NCBI RefSeq assembly: GCF_022479115.1
Contig: NZ_CP092497.1
Location: 3,968,001-4,032,000, forward strand
Direction: 5' to 3'
DNA length: 64,000 bases
From: Amycolatopsis sp. EV170708-02-1
GTDB lineage: Bacteria; Actinomycetota; Actinomycetes; Mycobacteriales; Pseudonocardiaceae
In this document: one piece after another, positions 36,401 to 44,321 of the stretch
Position numbering within the stretch: the stretch's first letter is position 1
Layout of the letters: each line of letters opens with the position of its first letter
Translations under genes and position numbers: made by a program
The notes under the pieces: model-generated
Told to the model about the DNA's origin: nothing
The model's database searches: none
The model's input: only the letters and a program-made list of their open reading frames with translations

Positions 36401-38063
36401 CGGCCAGATGCTGCTGATGCTCGATCGGATCACCGGTTACTGGCCTGATGGCGGTCGCGCCGGTCTGGGGCGGGCCCGCGCCGAGAAGGATGTCGACGCG
36501 GGGGAGTGGTTCTTCAAGGCACATTTCTTCACCGACCCCGTACAGCCTGGTTCACTCGGCATCGAAGCGATGTACCAGCTTCTGCAGTGGTGTGTGCTCG
36601 AACGAGGTACCCATGCGTCGAACCCGCGCTTCACACCGATGCTCGATCGGCCGATCGAGTGGAAGTATCGCGGTCAAGTGTTGCCCACCAACGACCGGAT
36701 CACCATCGAACTGGAGATCACCGACGCCGGTTCCGACAGCCGCGGGGAGTACGCGATCGCCGAGGCCTGGTTGTGGGTCGACGGTACGCGGATCTACCAC
36801 GCCCGCGGACTGGGCATCCGCGTTCTCGCCGGATCCCCGAGCGGCTCCGCCGCCGTCCCGCCGCAGGCCACCGAGGTGATCGATCCGGCCGCCGAATCGT
36901 GGCTGGCCGACCATTGCCCCACCTTCACCGTGCCTGCGTTGCCCATGGCCTCGATGGTCGACCGGCTCGCTCACGCGGCACTCACTCACCGCGGCCGTCC
37001 CATCGCCGGACTCCGGGATGTCCAGGTGCGCCGCTGGCTTCCCCTGCCAGGTGCGGTCCGAGCCGAATACAGGGTCGACGGTGTGGACGATGACATCTCC
37101 GTGACGATGCTCGCCTGGCGAGAGGCGCGTACGGCCGCGATGTCCCGTTTCGAACCCGTCGTGACCGGCCGGGTGCTCCTCGGCGACCCACCGCGCCGGC
37201 GTCCAGCCATGTTCGAGTCGCTGTCCGACGCCGTCGCCATTCCCGATCCCTACGAATCGGGAAGATTGTTCCAAGGCCCAGCCCTGAGGTACCTGACATC
37301 GCTGCGGGTCGGCACGACCGGGGCGTCAGGGGTGCTCGACCCGGCCAACGGATCGGCACCCCACGGTGAGCTTCATCAGGGGTTGCTCGATGGAGCACTC
37401 CAAGTAGTCCCGAGCGACCGTCTGTGGTTGTGGTCCCCCGATATCCCGCAGGGCGTCGCCGCGTTCCCGCACGGCTTGGTCGCGCTTGACCTTTACCAGC
37501 CGTTGCCCGATGCCGCCGAAATCCGGGTGGAGGCACGGTTCGCCGGTTTCCGCGCCGATCAAGCAAAGGTGTCCATCGGGATACAGTTGATAGCCGATGA
37601 GCAGGTCTGTGTCGCGATGGACTCGGTCTGGGCACTGCTGCCCATCGGGCGGCTCGCACTCGTCGCTCCCGGTGACCGCCGTGCGTTTCTCCGCGACCGG
37701 GCTGCCGTACCCGGTGCGGGTTTGTCCGCCCAGGAAGGTGGATGTACTCGCCTCGCGCGCCGTGACGTCGAGTGGTGTGACTGGCTCGCCGGAACCGTCG
37801 CCCACGTATACGGCCTGGCACCCGGGGCCCGGGGAATCGATCATATGGTGGAGATCGCGGTCCAAGACCACGTCGCCGCCCGAGCCGGCGTGCACCCGTC
37901 CGAAGTCCGTGTCGCGCCGGATCACCGGACGGCCTATCCGGCAAACCGGCCGTCCGAAACCTATCGGCTCTGTGTCGAGGAGGGCCTTGACTGTGTCCTC
38001 GTCAGCGACGACAGCCAGCAGCTCTCCGGTGGGCCCGCGGAGGGGCGGATCTCGACGATCTAA
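30447..38063 (+). CDS. pfaC: PfaC/Pfa3-type PUFA synthase (KS-CLF-AT-DH-DH plus C-terminal hotdog)
   Basis: A 2538-residue synthase subunit starting at the ATG at 30447 (GGAAAGAAGG upstream). KS (residues 1-430): DAACASSL Cys191, VECHATGTP His326, NVGHL His362. CLF (about 470-830): same fold, but the nucleophile position is Glu (VSAEEASGTVAL, residue 613). AT-like domain (about 850-1170): TIGYSAGE, Ser942. Two FabA-like didomains follow. The first active half is GHFQNDPCMPG, His1616, paired with a half around 1400-1500. The second is AHFFTDPVQPGSLG, His2026, preceded by a half with MPLAVLMEIGLQPCGW. The C-terminal ~370 residues contain a further polyketide-DH-like region (LFQGPALRYL) instead of the acyltransferase (AGPAT) end known from myxobacterial Pfa3. 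A TTA codon lies at 33318. It works with PfaA and PfaD to build and dehydrate the chain. Confidence 0.93.
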   Translation: MWREPIAIVGAGCVLPDALTPGAWWDNLARSRDSLRPAPAGHWRLPASAVIGTPTESGDRAWSDKGGYVDGFGAVFDPDDYDLDATLIGDLDPLFQWVLHCGRQALGQAGRQGPEPDAGLVLGNLSFPSASMAAYAENVWLDTLPEAARDALVRTGTRPDPHNRFCSGLPAHLAATALGLGRGGFSLDAACASSLYAIKLACDRLHDHTAGLMLAGGVNRADDLFLHMGFSALSAMSRTGRSRPFHRGADGLVPAEGAALFALMRLTDASAAGTPILGVIRGIGLSNDGRSGGFLVPALDGQIRAMEQAYRLAGLAPETVSLVECHATGTPVGDAAEAQAMAKVFGAARDLPIGSAKSNVGHLITAAGGAGLLKVLGALRTGIRPATLHTEEPIDALRGTALRLLTEPEEWSGPRRAAVSAFGFGGNNAHMIVEAWDGARTAPGAPFVAAADPVAIVAVAVRAGDGDDTADFVASLLHSAPCRRRRDTVTSEMTGLRFPPADLREAHSQQSLLLDVVREATRGISLARDRTIVLAGMGCDPEVARHGARWRIASLLAEAGIVADPAQLAEFRAAFAPPLSAATVVGTMPNIIANRLNAQLDLTGPSFAVSAEEASGTVALSLAARAIRAGEADAAIVAAVDLSDEPVHRKALAELGRDVDTGDAAVALVLKPLRAARRDGDDVIAVLATPDTKDTRATKLVVGASGFDPAGLFGSAHAAEGLLAVAVGALALRHRALPRSGHPADPALGLRAADVLVTPLAAPESRVQMLAGAAVGTLAAPPPRMYVYAGADVDGVLAALTEGRESREGPARLVILAADAEEHAHRAAATRRWLTAGAPKPPGVAFRERPLPGEVAFVFTGGMAAYPRMGRELMMAFPTLVDSVEPRPGWLQEHIGWAYTGSDGGAPRALDQIWGTALLSQLHATITRTVLGLRPTATIGYSAGETNALVAMGVWTDLPELVAQINRSTLFTQDLAGDFAAIRRVWTRDGITGEPWANYLVGTSAARVRAALAGEPGVHLVTINAPDSCVIGGDAVGCERVLARLDGVNALHLPYRLAAHVPEVGEVRAEWRRLHHRSTDPAPGVRLYSCATADSYTPTTDAVADALTAQAVSTMDFAATVERAWEDGVRVFVEHGPQGLCTRWIKSTLGDRDHLAVALDPGDGRDADQLMQVAAELVAANVDVDAEALYERLSACVPSREQAGRRLTLPAHPPLVRLPDLAQADQVMPPAPPLAPVHPREPARSSAALATSRPDGTRAAAVNRLSRLAAVHRDFIERQAEVHQKYLEVHKNLLSVARRGTESPNTVPAAAPVSTTPGQPEPTRDNHRRGPEFDRAQLELHASGRISALFGPAFAEQDGYERQTRMPQPPMLLADRVTGIDADPGSMGTGTIWTETDVRADSWYLDHTGRMPTGLLVEAGQADLLLISWLGVDLLNRGQRVYRLLGCEMSFHGSPPRPGETLRYEVHIDGHAEHDGARLFFFHYDCFVGDELRLTMRNGQAGFFTDAELAASTGLLWTPDDDPPTAEEKTGDPAGPADSARFDAAAVRAFAGGRPADCFGPAWRATEAHVRTPRIADGRMLLLGEITAFDPSGGWGTGYLRAETMVRADDWFFAGHFQNDPCMPGTLMLEGCLQAMAFYLAAAGCTIERDGWRFEPVPGTAYPMRCRGQVTPDSRCLGYEVFVAGFSMSPYPTVYADVLCTVDGIKAFHARRLGLRLVPDWPLDHWRHLGPPATQNSGQLVPLPVLGGLAGHADRGVVAEQNGFAYGYAALLACAWGRSTDAFGPAYARFDGPRRMPRLPGPPYHFITRITAVDEKPGTMLPGGHVEAEYDLPEDAWYLRDKDATTMPLAVLMEIGLQPCGWLATYVGCPLSVDTDLLFRNLDGTMTIGDEIPAGARTVRTRAHLRDISQTSEMILVFFDVECLIDEVQVLAMSTSFGFFPPAAFADQSGLPVLAEDRVALAAPGEQVDLTDRRDRDGAGKPRPAGQMLLMLDRITGYWPDGGRAGLGRARAEKDVDAGEWFFKAHFFTDPVQPGSLGIEAMYQLLQWCVLERGTHASNPRFTPMLDRPIEWKYRGQVLPTNDRITIELEITDAGSDSRGEYAIAEAWLWVDGTRIYHARGLGIRVLAGSPSGSAAVPPQATEVIDPAAESWLADHCPTFTVPALPMASMVDRLAHAALTHRGRPIAGLRDVQVRRWLPLPGAVRAEYRVDGVDDDISVTMLAWREARTAAMSRFEPVVTGRVLLGDPPRRRPAMFESLSDAVAIPDPYESGRLFQGPALRYLTSLRVGTTGASGVLDPANGSAPHGELHQGLLDGALQVVPSDRLWLWSPDIPQGVAAFPHGLVALDLYQPLPDAAEIRVEARFAGFRADQAKVSIGIQLIADEQVCVAMDSVWALLPIGRLALVAPGDRRAFLRDRAAVPGAGLSAQEGGCTRLARRDVEWCDWLAGTVAHVYGLAPGARGIDHMVEIAVQDHVAARAGVHPSEVRVAPDHRTAYPANRPSETYRLCVEEGLDCVLVSDDSQQLSGGPAEGRISTI

Positions 38064-38200
38064 AAGGTCTCAGGTTCGGTTGCAAGCCCCAGCATCTCGA
38101 GCAGCGTGGCCCGGTCGGCGTCGTTGTGTGCCAAGCGGCACACGATGCGAACGGCGCGGGTGCGCGTTTCGAGGTCGAGCTGTCGCGCCGTGGTGTCCAT
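38060..38200 (-). CDS. small conserved-looking protein
   Basis: A 46-residue frame, MDTTARQLDLETRTRAVRI followed by VCRLAHNDADRATLLEML. It resembles short actinobacterial proteins ending in an A-H-D/N-D-A-D-R-x-x-L-L-x-M-L-G-L pattern; that resemblance is from memory. It runs convergently into pfaC and overlaps its stop codon. The start is uncertain because no clear ribosome binding site precedes the ATG, and the frame continues upstream to 38419 without good coding character. Function unknown. Confidence 0.45.
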   Translation of the reverse strand: MDTTARQLDLETRTRAVRIVCRLAHNDADRATLLEMLGLATEPETF

Positions 38201-38474
38201 GTCGATGGGCAGGGTGTAGTCAGGTGGGCGGCGAGGTTGTGCCGTGGTGCCCTCGCGTGTGTTCAGTCCTGGTGAATCGGTGGCCACATGCAGCCTCCTC
38301 CCGGCAAGTCCCGACGCTGTCCAAATGCGACACATAAACGACGCGTTGGACGTCACAGGTGTCAATGACGTCGGCTCGACCTGTCCCCTTGGACACCCAT
38401 GCGTGGTCCGCGGCGTCAAGTCCCTGCTGACCGGTCTGCTGGTGGCGAACGATCATTCCAGTGCCGACCCCGAT

Positions 38475-38516
38475 CGTCGTGGGGCGGGTGACCACACACA
38501 CACCCGCCCCACGACG
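38475..38516. terminator. strong hairpin after the trypsin-like gene
   Basis: Perfect 16-base inverted repeat (CGTCGTGGGGCGGGTG and complement) with a 10-base loop, directly beyond the leftward stop at 38518. It probably terminates that gene. Confidence 0.75.
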
Positions 38517-38517
38517 C

Positions 38518-39377
38518 CTATCCCCACCGCGGATCACACCCGTCCCGAACGGGTGCGGCCCCAGCAGGCCTTTGCCGGGTGGCGCGACGCCCGGTCCCGT
38601 TCTGCTCGGCACCGTTCAAGTCAGTGCTCCGGGCATCGAGCAGGTGCTCGACCAGCGGCATCGGGCTCAGCACCGCGACCTGGGGTGAGGTCGCGAACAA
38701 CAGCCCGATCACCCGGCATGCCAGGTCGGTGACGACCGCACCAGAGTCCTCGCCAGGGGACAAGGCCCCGAAGTGATGATCTGCTTGGCGAACCGGACTA
38801 TCCGGCCGCTGGAGTAGCTGATCGCGATGGTGGCGTTAAGACCCAAAATCGGGGCGGTGTGGTCGCCGGCTCGGCCGCTCATGCCCAGGATGTCCCCGAC
38901 CTGCGGGGTCGGATTGCGCTCGGAGGTCCCGATGCCGCCGATCGCCGCGCGGGCGCGGGTGGCCGAGTTCGCCGCTGCGACCTGCTGGGCGCGCGGTAGC
39001 GTCGGCGACACTGCCCGCAGATCCGTTACGTCCGGGAGGTGGACTCGCTTCTCACAGTAACGTTCCGCCCAGTCCCGGGCGCGCGACGGTGTCAGCTCCG
39101 ACCCGGAGCACGCCTCCACCAGTCCGACTTCGATCACGTCAGTGGGGGTCGCCCCGATCTTCATGGGCACGATCTCATCCGGCTGCAGGAGATCTGGAGA
39201 CACTTTCATGTCCACGAGCACCTGCACGCACGGCGTACCCGTGTCCCCGCTTTCGGTGAGCTTGTGTCCGAGAGCCACACCCACCACGTTCGGCAACGCG
39301 AGCAAGTCGTCTTCATACGCGGCTTGTGTCGGAGTCAGCTTCCGCAGATCCGCAGGGATCAACAAGTCGGTCACCAT
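38518..39377 (-). pseudogene. trypsin-like (S1-type) protein interrupted by a frameshift
   Basis: The N-terminal part (from ATG 39377) reads 'LPNVVGVALGHKLTESGDTG', 'PDEIVPMKIGATPTDVIEVG' and 'QVGDILGMSGRAGDHT', a layout known from bacterial proteins with degenerate chymotrypsin-like folds. After FAKQIITSG the frame loses sense. The missing end, SPGEDSGAVVTDLACRVIGLLF with the GDSG-like nucleophile motif (GEDSG), lies in another frame ending at 38518. Restoring one G in the G run near 38765 joins them as ITSG-ALSPGEDSG. About 285 residues would result, without an obvious signal peptide. It is either a real lesion or a sequence error. Confidence 0.7.
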
Positions 39378-39821
39378 CAACGTTCCCTGCTTCCTCGAGG
39401 GGGAAGGCTCGCTGGCTCGGCGTGCTCGGAAGCCGGAGCATTCCGCGATCCGCGCCAGGAAATCCACACCCGGAAAATCGTTGCACCCGAACGGTGTCGA
39501 TCTTCACGCGAAAGAATATCGGATTCGGGCCGGCATGAGCCGACCCCGGCGCGTGATTGCCGGGCGGGAGGGCTTGCAGCTTCGGCAGACCGTGCTCAAT
39601 ACTCACTTCGCTGTGGAAACCATCGACCTGCCCCAAACCGCGATACGGGGCATGGGCTCACAAGGTCCACATCGGATGCTACCCGGAGTCTGATGTGGAC
39701 ACCCGGCTGGAAACAAGTAGACGGAACGGCCCCTTCCAGGGGATTGGTCTTGCTGTCGAGGCGGAGTCGTCTTCACGATGTGTCGTGTGGCAGCCCGCCG
39801 CGGCACGCGTCAGGAGGTCCG
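39378..39821. other. divergent intergenic region
   Basis: Lies between the leftward trypsin-like gene and the rightward PLAT-like gene, so it should contain both promoters. No gene, repeat or recognisable operator was seen. The AGGAGG site of the PLAT-like gene is at its right end. Confidence 0.5.
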
Positions 39822-40253
39822 ATGAAACGCTCCACTGCAGGTGAACGGTGGTTCTTTCTGGACATCAGCACTGGTGACGCAGACTGTGCGGGCACTGTCG
39901 GTGACGTACATCTACGTCTGTGCGACGCGCATGAGGTGTGCACGGTGGAGCAGGTGCTCGGCCAGGCCAGCCACGACCACTTCGAGCGAGGCCGCACGGA
40001 GCGGCACTTCGTCCGCGTTCCGCCGGAGTTCGCTGAACCCGACCACGTCCGCGTACGGCTCGCGTCCGGCGGCCGTTGGCTCCTCCACTACATTCGCGTC
40101 AGCACCCCGGACACCCGCGCAAGCTATACCAGCGGACCCGCTGATGTGTGGCTGACCAGCGATACCGATGGCACCGGTGAAGAGGTAACCCTACGCCTTA
40201 CGCCCGACCAGCAGCGCACCACCGCCACCGCGACACAGCATGCGCGCATCTGA
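39822..40253 (+). CDS. PLAT/LH2-like domain protein
   Basis: A 143-residue protein with a near-perfect AGGAGG five bases before the ATG; the longer frame from 39039 is not supported. Residues about 10-100 look like a PLAT/LH2 beta-sandwich: 'GDADCAGTVGDVHLRLCD', 'HDHFERGRTERHFVRVP' and 'RVRLASGGRWLLHYIRV', matching the family's G-T-x-x-V start, dFxrG turn and W-x-x-x-x-I-x-V end. PLAT domains bind lipid or protein partners. No signal peptide is seen. Its gene neighbours give no pathway. Confidence 0.65.
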   Translation: MKRSTAGERWFFLDISTGDADCAGTVGDVHLRLCDAHEVCTVEQVLGQASHDHFERGRTERHFVRVPPEFAEPDHVRVRLASGGRWLLHYIRVSTPDTRASYTSGPADVWLTSDTDGTGEEVTLRLTPDQQRTTATATQHARI

Positions 40254-41077
40254 CACCTGTCGTTCGTGCCCCGCGCCAGTGGCCTCTCGAGCAACCTGAT
40301 GAACACATTTCGTAGAAGTAATGCGAGTAACGCCGCGAGACTTCTTCAACAGTTTGCTGAGCCTGTGGTCGTTTGGTGAATTATTCACGTCGCGGCTGCT
40401 GCGTTCTGGCCTGCGGATGCACCGCGTGCCCTGTCCGGGCAGTTGGCAAGGTGCCAGATGTCGACGGCGATCGCCCGTCATGCGGTCATTCGTCCACGAA
40501 GTCAGACTCACTCACGGCGGTTATTCAACTCGGGTGAATACGTTGACGAAGGCGCGTTCAGCGCCAAGTTCGGTCGGTAGGCCACCAGTGTCCTGGAAGG
40601 ATTCAGACGTCCACCCGCCGATCGGGTCACACCGAGCGGCAGACCGTGGCATGACACGCGATGGGAGAATGAGGCCGCCGGATCCCACGGGCGCAGGTGC
40701 GGCGGACGTGTTTGCGCACGCAGCCACGCAATCGGCGCACCGGTGCCGACCTGCTGGACGCCCGGCACGACAAGATCTTGTTCGACCTCGTCGTCACTTC
40801 GCTCGCGACTGAGGTACCAACGGCGGATTGTCGCAACTGTGCTGGTGGTCATGGTGTCAGCGTGGCTGTGAAAGCCGATGGGGTGCGCCAGTCGAGCGCG
40901 TTGCGCGGCCGTGACAAGTACCTGCCCGAACGCGCCCGCTCGGGCAACGTCGGCGGCTATTGCCCCGTTCCCGGCACGGCACAATTGCGTCCTGTGGCGA
41001 TGCTCAACCGGCGGCATGCCCCTTGCCGCTCCGAGATCGGTGGCACTGCAGGGTCTCTCCAGTAATGTCACCTGAGG
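40254..41077. other. 824-base gap without a recognisable gene
   Basis: Open frames here (for example 40508-41071 on the - strand) are rich in Arg/Pro/Ser and look like chance frames in GC-rich DNA. No RNA gene, repeat or terminator was recognised. Confidence 0.5.
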
Positions 41078-42430
41078 TCAGTTTTCGGGGTGGCCGGGGG
41101 TGACTTCGGCGAGCATGGGTCGTACGACGCCGTCCTCATCCGCGGAGTCGGCGAAGTCTTCCCAGTCCATGTTGGCCAGTGACAGGTTGTTTTCGATCTC
41201 CTGAACGGCGGGTGGGGTCGCGCGGAAGGTCCGACCGCGGCTGTCGTCATCGAGGTCGACCACCAGTACGTGGTGTTCGGCGGATTCCATGGTCATGATG
41301 TCCGCGACGAGCAGGAAAGCCCACGACGTGCCGGCAGGTACTAGTTCGAGGAGTTGCGCCGCTGTCAATTCTGCGAACGCGGCGTTGTCGACCGGCTCCA
41401 CGTCTGCGCTGAAGGTGTCGCCGCCGGAGAAGTGTCGCGGCGTGGTGACTTGAGTGCAGGTGGTGGCCCATGCGTCGTTGTTGGAGAAGTCGGTGCGTAT
41501 CAGCGGCACCGACTCGACCGATGGCAGTTGTGGAGTGACAGCCGGAACCGCGGGGCGGCGGGCTGTCCGTTTTCGGCTTGTTCGCGCCTGTGGCTGGTTC
41601 GAGGATTTCGCGAACTTGGGGTGCTCGCGCTTGTACCCGTTGCGCCACATGATCTCGCCGTCGGCGTCCAGCATTTCCAGGTCGCCGTTGTCGCGGACCA
41701 CGACTTGTTTGGGGTGGAACGGGGACCGGGGTGTGGTGAGGCTGTCCCATGCCTTGCGGACGCCACGCAGGTCCACCTGGTCGACCTCGTCCTTGGACCA
41801 TCGCAGGAACAGGCCGTCCTCCTCCAGTGAGAGACGGGTTCCGAATGGATCCGGATACCCCGATGGGACCAGGTAGAACCAGCTGGTGATCCGACCGTGT
41901 GGCCCGTAGAGGAAAGTGCCGCCGTGTTGGTGGTCGTGTACCAGGACGTACTGGCCGTTGGGGGAGGTCAGGCTTTGGTCGGCCAGGCTCTGCCCGACCA
42001 GCATCCGGTCCCCACGTGCCACGGAGAACGGCGATGGTGTGATGTTCGCGGTCGCGGTGTCGGTGTGCCACACGATTTCGCCGGCGCTGTCCAGCAGGAC
42101 GACGTCGCCGTCGCCACGGACTTCCAGTAGTTCAACGTCACGGCCTGCCGTGTCGGTGGACCACAGCGGGGTGCCGTCCTCGTCGTGCGCCACGAGATTG
42201 CCGTCCGGCTGCAGGGTGACGTCACTGACGCCGTGACCGCGACGTTTCCGTCCCCAGTCCTCATCCGCAGGGCTGAACGCGCTGGACCACCACAGTGGCT
42301 CGCGGTCGTGGTTGCGAATCAGTATGAGATCGTCGAATCCGAAGTGTTTGAGGGTGAAAGCGTCGTTGAGCGAGGTCAACGACTGCCGTCGCAAGCTTTC
42401 GCCGACACGTAACCGGTGTCCCTCGGGCAT
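41078..42430 (-). CDS. B-lectin (bulb-lectin-like) protein with C-terminal DUF6924-like domain
   Basis: A 450-residue protein with at least two regions. The N-terminal ~290 residues hold repeated B-lectin strands with the pattern Q-x-D-G-N-L-V and x-x-L-W-S-T: 'VTLQPDGNLVAHDEDGTPLW', 'VRGDGDVVLLDSAGEIVWHT' and 'VVVRDNGDLEMLDADGEIMW'. A basic linker (TSRKRTARRPAV) follows. The last ~140 residues carry 'VPLIRTDFSNNDAWATTC', 'HHVLVVDLDDDSRGRTFR' and 'ENNLSLANMDWEDFADSADE', which I recognise as a DUF6924-like domain often found in actinobacteria. I chose the ATG at 42430 (GGAAGAAG upstream); a TTG at 42502 is possible. Mannose-type carbohydrate binding is plausible; there is no signal peptide. 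Confidence 0.75.
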   Translation of the reverse strand: MPEGHRLRVGESLRRQSLTSLNDAFTLKHFGFDDLILIRNHDREPLWWSSAFSPADEDWGRKRRGHGVSDVTLQPDGNLVAHDEDGTPLWSTDTAGRDVELLEVRGDGDVVLLDSAGEIVWHTDTATANITPSPFSVARGDRMLVGQSLADQSLTSPNGQYVLVHDHQHGGTFLYGPHGRITSWFYLVPSGYPDPFGTRLSLEEDGLFLRWSKDEVDQVDLRGVRKAWDSLTTPRSPFHPKQVVVRDNGDLEMLDADGEIMWRNGYKREHPKFAKSSNQPQARTSRKRTARRPAVPAVTPQLPSVESVPLIRTDFSNNDAWATTCTQVTTPRHFSGGDTFSADVEPVDNAAFAELTAAQLLELVPAGTSWAFLLVADIMTMESAEHHVLVVDLDDDSRGRTFRATPPAVQEIENNLSLANMDWEDFADSADEDGVVRPMLAEVTPGHPEN

Positions 42431-43085
42431 GGGGTGCTCTTCTTCCGTTGGCAATTTTTGCACCGAAGCGGATTCGGCATGATGGACGGCGACTGTAGTC
42501 AAGGCTTCAACAGCCTGTCATCAGATCCAGTCTGGACAGCCCGAACAGGCAACGCAGATTGTCCTGCTGGGACACAAGCTTCTCGCCAGAAAGTGTCAAA
42601 CTGACAGTCGCCAGCGTGACGAGTTTCCAGGAATAACGCGCCGAAGACGTGTTCGACATCAAGGAGCGGGGTGCCGCGGGCAGCGAACACGGCCCGTGGC
42701 GAATGGCGGGATTCGGTGCCCGGCTGCGATGCTGGTTGCAGCCGGGCACTTGTGCAAGTTGGCTGGCCGACGTCTTGCGGGACGTAGGCGCGCAGCCCGT
42801 CTTCGCTACGCGGGGTTGTGTCCGGAGCTGTTCTGGGCGAACGGCGTCGGCCTGCTCGAACGGCGGCGCCCAAGTCACATGGCCGTGCAGATCGGCGACC
42901 CTTCGCCCGTTCGAGGGGCGTACTCACCCTCGTAGGAGCCATTGGTGCAACTCCTTGTCGCTCTGGGTGCACATCGGCTGTCAGAACGACGTGTGCAGGG
43001 GGCCGATCTGTCAGTCTCGGCTGGGTCAGGGAACGCCGAGTTCGATCTCTGCGTTTGGCTGCCCAAGGCGTAGGCGGTGTGCCCA
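42431..43085. other. 655-base gap without a recognisable gene
   Basis: Short overlapping frames only. It separates two divergent genes and should hold their promoters. Confidence 0.45.
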
Positions 43086-43952
43086 ATGCTGAAACTCGAT
43101 CCAGCCGAGTGTCCGAACCGGGGCGAAGGGGTCGTCAGGGAACCAGTCGGAGCCCTCCGGCTCGGATTGTTGCTCCGGTCGGCGGCCGGACGGTTGCCGT
43201 TGCTGCACGAGGCTCAAGCGCTCTGCCAGCGCCGCGTGATCGAACAGCATGAGCTGTGGCGTCATCCACCGTTGGACGCCGACGGACTCGCCGTTGTGCT
43301 GGTGGGTGGGTTGGGCAGTACGCCGACACTGCTCTCCCCGTTGGAGGATCTGCTGCGACGGCTTGGTTGTCAGGTCAAGGTCGCACCGGTCCGCCTCGGT
43401 ATCGGGTGCGGCGAGATGACGGCGCAGCTGGTCGAGGCCGCGTTGGTGGAGTTGACCGAGGCGGTGTCCGCGCCGGCCGTGGTCATCGCACACAGCCGCG
43501 GCGGACAGTTCGCCCGGGCTGTGGCGCTGCGGAGGCCAGAGCTGTTGCGAGGCCTGATCACCCTGGGGGCACCGCTGACTCGTATGCTCGCTGTGCATCC
43601 GTTGCTGCTCGCGCAGATTGCCGCCCTCGGCGCAGCAGGAGCCCTCGGCGTGCCTGGGCTCCTCCGGCCGGGTTGCCGGTGGGGTGGGTGCTGCGCACGG
43701 TTGCGTGCGGATCTCGCGGCTCCGTTTCCTGAGGGGTTGCCTTTCCTGTCGGTGTACTCCCGCACGGATCGCGTGGTCGACTGGCGAAGTTCCTGTGATC
43801 CGGCCGCGCGTCACCAGGAAGTCCGTACAAGTCATGGCGGTCTGATCTGGGATCCGGTCGGCCTGACGGCGATCGTGGACGAGCTCGTCCACCTGCTCGC
43901 CACGTCATCGCCTGCTGTCCAGGACCCCGCTGACCAGCGGCTCGTCGCATAG
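43086..43952 (+). CDS. alpha/beta hydrolase
   Basis: A 288-residue protein with the hydrolase signs 'LAVVLVGGLGSTPTLLSPLE' (oxyanion strand), the nucleophile elbow VVIAHSRGGQFARAVA with Ser in AHSRGG, 'LRGLITLGAPLT', an Asp-containing strand 'LSVYSRTDRVVDW', and a late His in 'EVRTSHGGLIWDP'. This resembles actinobacterial esterase/lipase-like proteins annotated as GPI-inositol-deacylase-like or PGAP1-like hydrolases. There is no signal peptide, and the N-terminus (about 50 residues) is unassigned. The start is uncertain: ATG 43086 lacks a clear ribosome site, and GTG 43077 is in frame. Confidence 0.75.
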   Translation: MLKLDPAECPNRGEGVVREPVGALRLGLLLRSAAGRLPLLHEAQALCQRRVIEQHELWRHPPLDADGLAVVLVGGLGSTPTLLSPLEDLLRRLGCQVKVAPVRLGIGCGEMTAQLVEAALVELTEAVSAPAVVIAHSRGGQFARAVALRRPELLRGLITLGAPLTRMLAVHPLLLAQIAALGAAGALGVPGLLRPGCRWGGCCARLRADLAAPFPEGLPFLSVYSRTDRVVDWRSSCDPAARHQEVRTSHGGLIWDPVGLTAIVDELVHLLATSSPAVQDPADQRLVA

Positions 43953-44003
43953 CGCTCTGAATCTGGCGCTGGAGCGGACGACTTAAAGAAAAAATGAAGA
44001 AGC

Positions 44004-44321
44004 ATGTCCGAGAGTGGTATGAGGAAACCAGCCGAGCTGGGACGGATGATCATGATGGCAGAAAACCGGATCGAGTTGAACAGACGCGAGTACGCGATCC
44101 TGCGGGCGGTCGCGGCAGGGCGTGGAACACTGGTCGCATGCAGTGAGCCAGACCTCGCCGTCGACGGTGGATGGTGCGACCATATTTCCGTGCACCGTCT
44201 CGTTGAATTGGGACTCATCGAGGGAGAGCGGCGGGTGCCATTCGGGCAACTCACCCTTGCGGTGGTGACCCGGCTGGGCGCGGCACTGCTTCTCGAGGAG
44301 GGTGGCGCGATGGCCGCGTAG
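44004..44321 (+). CDS. conserved hypothetical protein
   Basis: A 105-residue protein. The core 'RIELNRREYAILRAVAAGRG' plus 'CSEPDLAVDGGWCDHISVHRL' resembles a small actinobacterial family with a winged-helix feel (helix-turn-helix followed by a beta wing, PFGQLTLAVVTRLGAALL) and two conserved Cys. The true start may be one of the ATGs near 44046-44055. Function unknown. Confidence 0.55.
   Translation: MSESGMRKPAELGRMIMMAENRIELNRREYAILRAVAAGRGTLVACSEPDLAVDGGWCDHISVHRLVELGLIEGERRVPFGQLTLAVVTRLGAALLLEEGGAMAA

Noticed and set aside
37800..38063. Phosphopantetheinyl transferase domain at the PfaC C-terminus
   Set aside because: The tail resembles the linker before a PPTase, but the protein ends without the WxxKEA-type PPTase motifs.
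40508..41071. 187-codon frame on the - strand
   Set aside because: No ribosome site, no recognisable motif, composition of a chance frame.
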